Assembly: GCA_905373625.1 (NCBI GenBank)
Contig: CAJPTS010000088.1
Span: 1 to 7,517, forward strand
Length of the DNA: 7,517 nt
Reading direction: 5' to 3'
Source of the DNA: Bacteroidia bacterium
Lineage (GTDB): Bacteria; Bacteroidota; Bacteroidia; Bacteroidales; CAJPTX01
The translations under genes were made by a program, and so were the position numbers. The notes under the pieces were generated by a model. It searched no databases. It was not told the DNA's origin and worked only from the letters and a program-made list of their open reading frames with translations. Each line of letters opens with the position of its first letter. Position 1 is the first letter of the stretch. Shown piece after piece: positions 1 through 7,100 of the stretch.

Positions 1-87
1 AATGGACTTGTAAGAGAACTCTCGGCGGAGTTCTTACTCGGAGTCTCATTTAACGATATATGGTTTGTGAAACGAAAATTCAAATAG
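1..87 (+). CDS. C-terminal end of a probable outer-membrane protein (partial)
   Basis: Frame 1 is open from the first base of the window to a TAG stop at 85-87, giving 28 residues that end in GVSFNDIWFVKRKFK. The stretch is rich in aromatic residues and has alternating hydrophobic positions followed by a basic tail. I associate this ending with Bacteroidota outer-membrane beta-barrel proteins, where the last strand closes the barrel. The stop lies 22 bases before the ATG of the next gene on the same strand, so the two are probably co-transcribed. From memory, Bacteroidota genomes often carry a membrane-protein gene directly upstream of a TPR-lptC pair, which fits. The 5' part lies outside the window, so the family cannot be named. 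That this is coding is fairly likely; the barrel assignment is inference from a short tail. Confidence 0.6.
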   Translation, partial: NGLVRELSAEFLLGVSFNDIWFVKRKFK

Positions 88-109
88 TAGAAGTTTAAAT
101 AGTGTAGTG

Positions 110-1459
110 ATGTCTAGAATATTGCTTTTTCGGGCTTTTGTAATTGTGTGCCTATTCTCGCTCGTCTTTACTCAGAGCTTTGCACAGGTGAAGAATCCTG
201 CGCTAGATAACCCTAAGTATGGGGCTGATCCTGCCACCCGCGAAGAATGCTTGAAGAATACTTCGTTTTATTCCGAATATTACAAGCAGAACAACTATAA
301 AGATGCGGCGCAAGGATGGGCTATTGCATATACCATCTGCCCTAAGTCTTCCGAGAATCTATACATACGCGGCATTAAAATGTTAAAGGCGGCTATTGCA
401 GAAACGGCTGACCCGACCGCTAGGAAAAAGCTCGTCGATAGCCTAATGGCCGTACATGACAAACGTATTCATCATTTCAAAAAGGAAGGATATAATCTCG
501 AACAAAAAGGGCTGGATCTACATGCTGCCAGTCCCGAACGCGCTGCCGAGGTTTATCAAATTCTCTCGCGCGCGATGAATTTGCGTGGTGATGCCACAGA
601 ACCCATGACGCTTTTGGTTCTCATGCAAACGGTAAAAGACATGTATGCTAATCAGCAAATTCCCGCTGATAGTGTCATCGCGGCTTATTCGCGCCTCTCC
701 GAGGCTTTTGCTAAAAAACTCGCTGCGAATCCGAATGACGAAAAGCTTAAACCCATGTCAGAGTCACTGGACGCGCTATTTACCAGTGCTGGGGTTGCTA
801 ATTGCGAGAACCTGATTGCTATCTACACCCCAAAGTTTGAGAGTAACCCCAATGATATTGAGCAGGCACGTGCCATCTACAATCAGTTGGCGGCTTTGCG
901 TTGCAATGATTCCGAGCTTTACCTGAAAGTTGCGCTCGCTATATTTAATTCCGCTCCTTCCTCTACTTTAGGGCTCGAAATTGCGCGTACGTATATGGCG
1001 CAACGAAAGAATACTGAGGCTGACGAAATTTTCAAAAAAGCTATCGCTAGCGAACAGGACGGCGTAAAGCGTTCGAGCATGTTAGTAGAGCAAGCTTCTT
1101 TTGTCGGTACGGTTATGGGAGACATGGTACGCGCGCGTGCATTAGCTAACGAAGCCATTGCACTAAATGCACAGCAAGGATATGCTTACTTTGTAATAGG
1201 TCAGCTATATGCTTCTACAAAAAACTGCGGATCTAATAAAATAGACAACGCGTCGGTTTATTGGGCGGCCGTTGATAAGTTTAACCAAGCAAAGAGTATT
1301 GATCCCACGCTCTCGCCCGACTGTAACAAACAGATCGCCTTTTATAGCCAATACTTCCCAAGTACAGAAGAAATCTTCTTCCAAGATCTCGAAGTAGGAA
1401 AGTCCTTTACTGTGCCTTGTTGGATTAATGAGCGCACCACGGTTCGCGCTAAGAACTAA
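110..1459 (+). CDS. Secreted tetratricopeptide-repeat (TPR) protein
   Basis: This encodes a 449-residue exported protein. The first 25 residues form a signal peptide: a basic start (MSRILLFR), a hydrophobic core, and a likely signal peptidase I cut after SFA, before QVKNPA. The mature protein is mostly helical. TPR-like helix pairs lie at about residues 62-92, 284-313 and 322-372, with a final helical unit at about 383-400. The C-terminus contains a YFPSTEEIFF and CWINERTTVR block that I associate with Bacteroidota TPR proteins encoded beside lptC. TPRs usually bind proteins, so a periplasmic scaffold role in envelope assembly is plausible, but no function or partner is shown. I chose ATG 110 over an adjacent in-frame GTG at 107; no Shine-Dalgarno sequence helps decide. 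A strong terminator follows 24 bases after the stop. Confidence 0.9.
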   Translation: MSRILLFRAFVIVCLFSLVFTQSFAQVKNPALDNPKYGADPATREECLKNTSFYSEYYKQNNYKDAAQGWAIAYTICPKSSENLYIRGIKMLKAAIAETADPTARKKLVDSLMAVHDKRIHHFKKEGYNLEQKGLDLHAASPERAAEVYQILSRAMNLRGDATEPMTLLVLMQTVKDMYANQQIPADSVIAAYSRLSEAFAKKLAANPNDEKLKPMSESLDALFTSAGVANCENLIAIYTPKFESNPNDIEQARAIYNQLAALRCNDSELYLKVALAIFNSAPSSTLGLEIARTYMAQRKNTEADEIFKKAIASEQDGVKRSSMLVEQASFVGTVMGDMVRARALANEAIALNAQQGYAYFVIGQLYASTKNCGSNKIDNASVYWAAVDKFNQAKSIDPTLSPDCNKQIAFYSQYFPSTEEIFFQDLEVGKSFTVPCWINERTTVRAKN

Positions 1460-2093
1460 GCGCCAGTATACAGATTGCATTTTCCTCCGTGATAAGTGTT
1501 TCATTACACGAATCACGGAGGTGTTTTTCTTTTCCCTATTTTTTTCAGGTCTCTTTTGTAGTTGTACGAATAGTGCCAGCGATATTCGAGACTATTCGCG
1601 CCTTGAGCGTGAGCCCATGCTCGAGGCTGACGCCATTGAGCTCGTGATGACGGAAAACGGACGCGTCGTAGTTCGTGTCCAAGCGCCTACCATGAGCTCT
1701 TTTGAGCGCGATGAGAAGCAGTTTGACGAATTCCCCAAAGGCATCACGGTACAGTCATATGCCTCTAATGGCGAGCCCAGTGCGAGCATCAGAGCTGACT
1801 ATGCCATCTACCAGCGAAATGAAAAGTTATGGGAAGCCCGAACGCGCGTCGTAGCTGTTAATGAAAAAGGCGACTCTATACAAACTGAGCAGATCTTCTG
1901 GGATGAGAACAAACAACGTGTCTACACCTCGGCAAACCTTAGAATACGAACTGGAAATGCTGTACTCTTTGGTAAAGGATTAGAGAGCGATGACCGTTTC
2001 GTAGATTGGGAAATCAAAGCCCCGACAGGCGTAATTGCCGTTCCTAGCGAAGCCGAATCGTTATCTACTAATCTCCGTCAAACATCCCTATAA
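1428..2093 (+). CDS. lptC: LptC-like lipopolysaccharide export lipoprotein
   Basis: LptC is the inner-membrane-anchored periplasmic component that passes lipopolysaccharide from the LptB2FG transporter to LptA. The pattern expected of Bacteroidota LptC proteins is visible: an EADAIELV..NGRVVVRV..P start to the domain (about residues 66-87), an EFPKGI motif (101-106), an ADYAIY stretch (123-128), GDSIQTEQIFWDE (148-160), VYTSANLRIRTG, then GKGLESDDRFVDWEI. These are the beta strands of an LptC/OstA-type fold. The N-terminal hydrophobic run VFFFSLFFSGLF is followed by Cys44 and Cys46, consistent with a lipoprotein anchor under relaxed Bacteroidota lipobox rules. The only in-frame ATG (1428) overlaps the TPR gene by 32 bases and adds a 31-residue lead. 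GTG 1521 or ATT 1503 would give a more ordinary signal, but neither is ideal. Product confidence is high; the start is unresolved. Confidence 0.88.
   Translation: MSAPRFALRTKRQYTDCIFLRDKCFITRITEVFFFSLFFSGLFCSCTNSASDIRDYSRLEREPMLEADAIELVMTENGRVVVRVQAPTMSSFERDEKQFDEFPKGITVQSYASNGEPSASIRADYAIYQRNEKLWEARTRVVAVNEKGDSIQTEQIFWDENKQRVYTSANLRIRTGNAVLFGKGLESDDRFVDWEIKAPTGVIAVPSEAESLSTNLRQTSL
1484..1533 (+). terminator. Intrinsic (Rho-independent) terminator after the TPR gene
   Basis: The arms CCTCCGTGAT (1484-1493) and ATCACGGAGG (1512-1521) are perfectly complementary over 10 bp. Inside them GTGT (1496-1499) pairs with ACAC (1506-1509) beyond a 2x2 internal mismatch, closing a TTCATT loop. The stem is followed almost at once by TTTTTCTTTT (1524-1533). 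This is the classic GC-rich-stem plus U-tract form, orientated to stop + strand transcription just after the TPR stop codon. There is no T-tract on the other side, so it should act in one direction only. It lies inside the 5' end of lptC if lptC starts at ATG 1428. Confidence 0.8.
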
Positions 2094-2117
2094 CCAACCA
2101 ATCTAAATCGTACTCTC

Positions 2118-2315
2118 ATGAGAAGTTTTCAAATTGTACTCGAAGTCCTCTGGGTAATCTTATCCATCTTTTGTATAGTACTAGGCATTTTACGTTGGTC
2201 TGTGCCTGGGCATCTCTCGCTTATCTTTTTTGCGCTTGCCATTATTGCGGCTTCTATGGCTTATTTTCGTCATGCCACTCGCTTGCGCAATGAGAAAAGA
2301 CAGCGAGGAAGATAG
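2118..2315 (+). CDS. Small two-helix membrane protein of unknown function
   Basis: This is a 65-residue protein I cannot assign to a named family. Two hydrophobic segments are clear: residues about 6-26 and 33-52, joined by a short turn containing RWSVPGH. The C-terminus is strongly basic (RHATRLRNEKRQRGR). With the positive-inside rule this predicts a hairpin with both ends in the cytoplasm. It starts at an ATG 24 bases after the lptC stop and ends 56 bases before the start of the HlyC-family gene, so it sits in the middle of the same-strand envelope cluster. My recollection is that small membrane proteins occur at this position in other Bacteroidota, which would favour a real gene, but I cannot confirm it here. 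A structural or accessory role with LptC or the HlyC-family protein is only a guess from position. Confidence 0.7.
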   Translation: MRSFQIVLEVLWVILSIFCIVLGILRWSVPGHLSLIFFALAIIAASMAYFRHATRLRNEKRQRGR

Positions 2316-2371
2316 AGCAGGGCAGAAACTTCTCAAACACTGCAAGTTACGTCTAACGAATCTCCCATATT

Positions 2372-3649
2372 TTGCTTGCTACCTATCTAATCTTCTCTCT
2401 ATCTGTGCTCTTCTCTGCAATTTTTTCAGGTACTGAGATAGCCTTTCTTACTGCCAATAGACTCCGCTTAGAATTAGATAAAAAACGGAATCCTCTTCTG
2501 GGGCGTGTCCTTTCCATTTACACTGACAGACCTGCCCTCTTTATCGCATCCATTTTAGTCGGTAACAATGTTGCTATGGTGCTTTACGGCATCGTAGTAG
2601 CGAACCTCCTTGACCCCTTCTTAACATCTTTCAAAGATAGCCCTTGGATACTATTGTTAGTGCAAACTATCGTTAGCACATTTTTTCTCCTTCTCGTGGC
2701 GGAATTCCTACCAAAAGCAATTTGTAGGATGCATGCCAATACCTTTCTTAAGATTTTTGCCTTCCCCATCTTTTTCTTTTACATTCTTTTTTATCCTCTG
2801 AGCAAGGGCATGACCCTTTTGTCAGGACACATCGTCAGAATCTTCTCGCGACGTAATTTGGTAACTACCGCAGAGCCCACCCTCTTCGGACGTAACGACC
2901 TTAATGTTCTGATTGAAGAAGCTGCCCAACAGCATAAAGATGAAGACGACGGTGAGGAGCATAACGGATCGCGCAACGCCCTAAAGATTATGCAAAATGC
3001 ATTAGATTTTAGCGAGGCGCAAGTAAGAGACTGTTATGTACCACGTCCCGACATCGTCGCCATTGAGGTCAATGACTCGGTTGAGGAATTGAAAAATCTC
3101 TTCGTTGTATCTAATTTTTCTCGCATCCCCGTATATGAAAACAGTATAGACAATATTATTGGCTACGTTAACGCCAAAATGCTTTTTCATCACCCAGAGT
3201 CCATTCGCAAGAGTTTACTCACCTTGCCTTTTATACCAGAGACGATGAGTGCTAAAGTCCTCCTCTCTAATTTTATTCACTCCTCAAGCAGTATGGCTAT
3301 TGTTCTTGACGAATTTGGCGGCACAGCGGGGCTGGTTACTATAGAAGATCTTGTAGAAGAAATATTCGGCGAAATTAACGACGAGCACGACCAATCTTCT
3401 GTCGTGATGCGCGAGGTGGAAAAAGGACTCTATCAGTTCTCGGGACGCGCCGAGGTCGAAGAGATTAATGAGCGCTTCGATCTGAATATCCCCGAATCTG
3501 ATGCCTATGACACACTTGCGGGGTACATACTATCGCACCAAGCCAGTATACCACAAGCTGGTGAGACGTGCACGATAGATGATAACGAAATAAAAATCCT
3601 CAAAGTAGAAGGAAGTCGTATCCTACTCGTAGAGCTCAGAAAGAAATAA
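2372..3649 (+). CDS. CNNM/HlyC-CorC family membrane protein with CBS pair
   Basis: This 425-residue integral membrane protein has the full family architecture. An N-terminal CNNM (DUF21) transmembrane domain has helices at about residues 3-25, 56-80, 92-115 and 127-148, with the typical FSGTEIAFLTANRLRLE and VGNNVAMV segments. An acidic linker (188-197) follows. Two CBS motifs lie at about 223-275 (VPRPDIVAIE, RIPVYE) and 287-335 (VLDEFGGTAGLVTIEDLVEEIFGEI). A CorC_HlyC domain ends the protein (about 349-423). Members are often annotated 'hemolysin', but CNNM/CorC relatives are linked to magnesium or other cation transport, with CBS domains binding nucleotides. The gliding protein GldE has the same layout and cannot be excluded. 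No ATG is available near the start: the frame opens after TAA 2354, and TTG 2372 is the best choice, with ATT 2369 as an alternative. The length is normal for the family. Confidence 0.9.
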   Translation: MLATYLIFSLSVLFSAIFSGTEIAFLTANRLRLELDKKRNPLLGRVLSIYTDRPALFIASILVGNNVAMVLYGIVVANLLDPFLTSFKDSPWILLLVQTIVSTFFLLLVAEFLPKAICRMHANTFLKIFAFPIFFFYILFYPLSKGMTLLSGHIVRIFSRRNLVTTAEPTLFGRNDLNVLIEEAAQQHKDEDDGEEHNGSRNALKIMQNALDFSEAQVRDCYVPRPDIVAIEVNDSVEELKNLFVVSNFSRIPVYENSIDNIIGYVNAKMLFHHPESIRKSLLTLPFIPETMSAKVLLSNFIHSSSSMAIVLDEFGGTAGLVTIEDLVEEIFGEINDEHDQSSVVMREVEKGLYQFSGRAEVEEINERFDLNIPESDAYDTLAGYILSHQASIPQAGETCTIDDNEIKILKVEGSRILLVELRKK

Positions 3650-3653
3650 GATG

Positions 3654-6600
3654 CTAAGACGTCTTTTGAGTAGCTCTGTCTTGCGTTGTACCGATGTACT
3701 CTCTGAAAGTGCACTGAAAACCTAAAATCGTAATATCGTCATACTGCATATTAGCGCCTTGCCACTTTGCTAAAGCCTCTTGCAAGTATCTCTCCTGTTC
3801 GTGTATCGGTAATCGCGAGGCGGCTTCTATATGCTCCTTAAAGCGTGAAAAACGCATTTTTTTAGCGAGTTCGCCGCCCAATTGATCGGAGTAACCATCG
3901 CTAAACATATATAAGAAATCTGACGGCGAATAGTGGATTAGACGCGAATTATAGCGCTGATTGTGCTCCTGACCAATAAAAGTCGCATCGCCGATATATA
4001 CGTCTGTCTGATCGCCATGCCGATGTATGATACGATGAAAAGAGCCTGCAAAATCTATCATGTGTCGTTCTGTATTGATGACACAGAAAGATAGATCTGC
4101 ACCCTCTCGGAGATCCTCCTCGCCCTCCTTACGTACCTTCAGATCATAAAGACTATTGCTTAGTAATTCCAAGATCCGAGCCGCGCTCGTGGTCTGGTAT
4201 TCCACGATGATTGTGTGTAGAAATACGTAAGTTATCAGTGACATAAGCGCAGCAGACGCTCCGTGCCCCGTGCAGTCTATTACCCCCACATATAGGTAAT
4301 TCATATATTCACTATACCAATAAATGTCGCCGCTAACCTCGCGTAGTGGTTTGAAAAAAACGAACGAGTCGGGACAACGTTGCCGAATGTTTTCTAGCGT
4401 GGGTAAGATTATATCTTGGGAGTGACGGGCATTGCGTAGCTCCGCACGAACAGCACGGCTTTGACGCTCCAGCTCTTGGTTCAAAGCCTCTAGGCTCATC
4501 GTGGAGCGGATACGCTCGTTAAATTTCCCATGCCGATCGTGTACATTCCGTCGCAAGAAGAAGATAGTAAGAACTAGCAGAAGAACGGTAACGATCGGAA
4601 GATAGCGCCGTAAAAGGTCTAGGAGCGACTCGTTCGATTCTATTTCCAGATTGTAAGGTATCCCCTCTGTCCAAACCTCGCCGTTTAGCGAAGCCTGATA
4701 GCGTAGGGTAAAAGTCCCAGCGGGTAAATTATTGATGTTTAAGGTATTTCCACTCACAACGTCTGTCCAACGATCGTACAAACCTTCCAAGATTACTTGG
4801 AAGCGTGGCTGTTGCGTGCTTGCGTAGTTAAGCTGCGATAACTGAAATGTTAAAGATGTGTAACCGCGCGGTATGCGTATAGTATGGGTTGTTAAAGTCG
4901 CAAGCTCTTTGTTGGGCATATCTTGTCCTGCTATCTCTAATTTACTCGCCAGTACCTTATGTCCCTCATAGTTGCGGAGTGTGCGCGGATTGAAGCGTGT
5001 AAGACCTCGTTGATTTCCAAAATATGTCTGACCCTGCGGAGACACATACACCGAATTCCGATTAAAAGCCGTATGATAGAGACCGTCACTCTTCCCGAAA
5101 AAATATAGCTGCTGATTCGTCAGATCATATTCCGCGATCCCGCGTTCTGTGGCTAGCCATACATTCCCATCTACATCGCACGTCATAGAATTGATAGCAT
5201 GGGTTTTGAAATAATTATGCTGCGTAACGCGTATACACGTGTCTGTTCCCGAGTGAAGAAGAAACAATCCTACATCCGTACCTATCCAGCATTGTCCGTT
5301 ATGCCCTGCTAGACAAATTGCACTCGGTGGTGGAAATAACGTCGAGGAGGCGCTATCGTAAAATACAATAGGCGTAATATGGGATGACCCTACATGGGTT
5401 CTATATGCCTTCTGGTTCGCTATACAGAGTAAATTCTTGTCTTCTAATACTATATAATCTTGTACATTCTTGCCGCGAAGTGTCGAGAGCATGTCCCAAC
5501 GCCCTGTCTTCTTGTTATAAAGTAATACTCCATCTTGAAGGGCAAAAATGTACCGTGCTGAGTCTAACGCGCCTATCTTATTGATCGATTTCTTTTTTAG
5601 TGCGTGGAAAAGGCTTGATAACCATGGAGTCTTAGGTTCTGAAACCCACTGCTTAGCCGCTTTATCGAAATAAATAGGTCCTTTGCTCGTGCCGCCTATA
5701 AAATCACCCGTCGCAAATTCATAAAAAGATGATATGCTGATGCCATTTCGAGGAGGCTGCTGATCTGGAGTATGCAAAAAGACGGAGTCCTTAAGAAAGT
5801 CTATGCGGAAAATTGTCCCATTGTTCGTACCAGCCCATACTTCTTTGTCATCCGAAGTATAAATCCCCACCACTTTCTTTTGATAACGCGCTGCGCGATA
5901 GTCCAGTTGTAGCATATCTTGCGAGAAGAATAGCTGGTGGTGACTCCATGATGCAAAACCGCCTTCTACAGGGAAAAAATAAACATTCTCTCCCTCAAAG
6001 TTACAAGCCGCGTTCGGAATATAGCCGAGTTGGTCTGTGCGTGTAAAGATTTTATCTATGCGTAACCACTCGCCCGTGGTTCGTTCCACGAAGTAAAGTT
6101 TGTTATCCACCAAACACCAAAGCTCATCTGCATAGCCTAACCATAAGCCCTCTATGAGCCGAAACGTGTTACTCTGATCAAGCGTCGGTAGCTCATAAAC
6201 ATAAGGTAGGTTTACACCGTCGCGATATACGTAGATCGCATTGTGCGTCGAGACACATAAGCGGTATTTACTGTCAAAGGCGAAACCCGAAATTACTTTT
6301 GGTTTTGTATGACCCGTTTCATACTGCGATGTCTCAAGACGCATGTACTCCTTTTGCATACGATCCCAGCAGAGAAGGACACCACTTACGAGTATCCAAA
6401 GATTCCCCTTCTTATCTTCGAGTATTTTATTGGTCAAGTAAAGATGTTGCTCATTTAAGAGAAACGGAAAATCAAGCCACTCTACCTCGCCCGTCGTCGT
6501 ATCAAATCGCCCCAGACCTCGCATGCTCCCAAGCCAACATTGACCGTACGAATCAAAATAGATAGCTAATACCCCGCGATAGTAATTACCATTGCGCGTA

Positions 6601-6989
6601 GCGTACTCAATGGGGTAGTTCTGAAACTTCATCGTGTGCCTATTGAGGCACGAAACCCCCGTTTGCGTACCCACCCAGATATTATGCGCCTTGTCCTCGG
6701 CGATGCAAGTTACATAACCGTCAGATAGTGAGTCGGCTATATTCCGATTCGGGTAATAATTGAAAAATGAATGGGCATCAAAACAAGACACTCCACCGCC
6801 GTCAGTCCCAAGCCAAATAAGACCAAACGAATCGCGAAAAATTACGGTGACCTCCGGATTCGGTAAGCCATCTTCTACGCCATAAAAGGTTACGTTTATG
6901 CTAGAATCGCGTATAGCTAACTGCGCGTCAACCTCCGAGCTCAGAAATATTAGCAACAATAACAAGTATTTCCCTATGCGTAGTAACAT
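3654..6989 (-). CDS. Transmembrane sensor phosphatase: propellers, Y_Y_Y, SpoIIE/PP2C
   Basis: This 1111-residue protein joins an extracytoplasmic sensor to a cytoplasmic serine/threonine phosphatase. A signal sequence occupies residues 1-22. Then come about 14 propeller blades of the two-component-regulator type, the clearest being RDSFGLIWLGTDGG (52-65), EDKAHNIWVGTQTG (98-111), DSYGQCWLGSMRGL (146-159), GQCWIGTDVGL (565-575) and DVDGNVWLATERGI (605-618). A Y_Y_Y domain (about 706-782), one transmembrane helix (about 797-812) and a coiled coil (about 830-860) follow. The SpoIIE/RsbU-type PP2C domain (about 874-1092) keeps its metal-binding aspartates: D888 in SGDIYW, D905 in DCTGHG, D1031 in SDGYSD and D1084/D1085 in YDDITILGF. 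It should therefore be active. Such enzymes commonly dephosphorylate anti-sigma-factor antagonists, but no STAS or anti-sigma gene is present here. The ATG is fixed by an in-frame stop two codons upstream. The gene follows the UbiD-family gene by 111 bases, with no clear promoter seen. Confidence 0.93.
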   Translation of the reverse strand: MLLRIGKYLLLLLIFLSSEVDAQLAIRDSSINVTFYGVEDGLPNPEVTVIFRDSFGLIWLGTDGGGVSCFDAHSFFNYYPNRNIADSLSDGYVTCIAEDKAHNIWVGTQTGVSCLNRHTMKFQNYPIEYATRNGNYYRGVLAIYFDSYGQCWLGSMRGLGRFDTTTGEVEWLDFPFLLNEQHLYLTNKILEDKKGNLWILVSGVLLCWDRMQKEYMRLETSQYETGHTKPKVISGFAFDSKYRLCVSTHNAIYVYRDGVNLPYVYELPTLDQSNTFRLIEGLWLGYADELWCLVDNKLYFVERTTGEWLRIDKIFTRTDQLGYIPNAACNFEGENVYFFPVEGGFASWSHHQLFFSQDMLQLDYRAARYQKKVVGIYTSDDKEVWAGTNNGTIFRIDFLKDSVFLHTPDQQPPRNGISISSFYEFATGDFIGGTSKGPIYFDKAAKQWVSEPKTPWLSSLFHALKKKSINKIGALDSARYIFALQDGVLLYNKKTGRWDMLSTLRGKNVQDYIVLEDKNLLCIANQKAYRTHVGSSHITPIVFYDSASSTLFPPPSAICLAGHNGQCWIGTDVGLFLLHSGTDTCIRVTQHNYFKTHAINSMTCDVDGNVWLATERGIAEYDLTNQQLYFFGKSDGLYHTAFNRNSVYVSPQGQTYFGNQRGLTRFNPRTLRNYEGHKVLASKLEIAGQDMPNKELATLTTHTIRIPRGYTSLTFQLSQLNYASTQQPRFQVILEGLYDRWTDVVSGNTLNINNLPAGTFTLRYQASLNGEVWTEGIPYNLEIESNESLLDLLRRYLPIVTVLLLVLTIFFLRRNVHDRHGKFNERIRSTMSLEALNQELERQSRAVRAELRNARHSQDIILPTLENIRQRCPDSFVFFKPLREVSGDIYWYSEYMNYLYVGVIDCTGHGASAALMSLITYVFLHTIIVEYQTTSAARILELLSNSLYDLKVRKEGEEDLREGADLSFCVINTERHMIDFAGSFHRIIHRHGDQTDVYIGDATFIGQEHNQRYNSRLIHYSPSDFLYMFSDGYSDQLGGELAKKMRFSRFKEHIEAASRLPIHEQERYLQEALAKWQGANMQYDDITILGFQCTFREYIGTTQDRATQKTS

Positions 6990-7100
6990 GGCTCATGGTT
7001 TACCAAGTTTCTGTAGTCTTTACGCCTCCTAATTTTTTATCTATGTGTTTTCTCTTGTTGGGCGATGCTTAGATACTTCTTTGTATGAATTAAGTGTAGG

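Noticed and set aside
10..37. Stem-loop GTAAG(AG)AACTC / GAGTT CTTAC upstream of the TPR gene.
   Set aside because: It has a 2-base bulge and no T-tract, and it lies within the coding tail of the upstream membrane-protein gene, so it is not supported as a terminator or riboswitch.
57..67. TATATGGTTTG, resembling the Bacteroidota -7 element TAnnTTTG.
   Set aside because: The spacing inside the element is off by one, no -33 TTTG/TTG element is suitably placed, and it lies within the upstream coding region.
1205..1516. Open frame of 103 codons on the - strand.
   Set aside because: It is antisense to the TPR C-terminus and crosses the terminator; the protein has no recognisable features.
2230..2436. 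Open frame of 68 codons on the + strand, with ATG 2290 in the same frame.
   Set aside because: It overlaps the small membrane protein and the start of the HlyC-family gene in another frame; both of those have far better protein features.
5384..6565. Three open frames of 66-88 codons on the + strand within the phosphatase gene.
   Set aside because: They are antisense to clearly conserved propeller and linker sequence and have no signal, domain or start context of their own.
7025..7030. AGGAGG on the - strand upstream of the phosphatase gene.
   Set aside because: It is about 35 bases from ATG 6989, too far for a ribosome binding site, and no start codon lies at normal spacing; probably chance.
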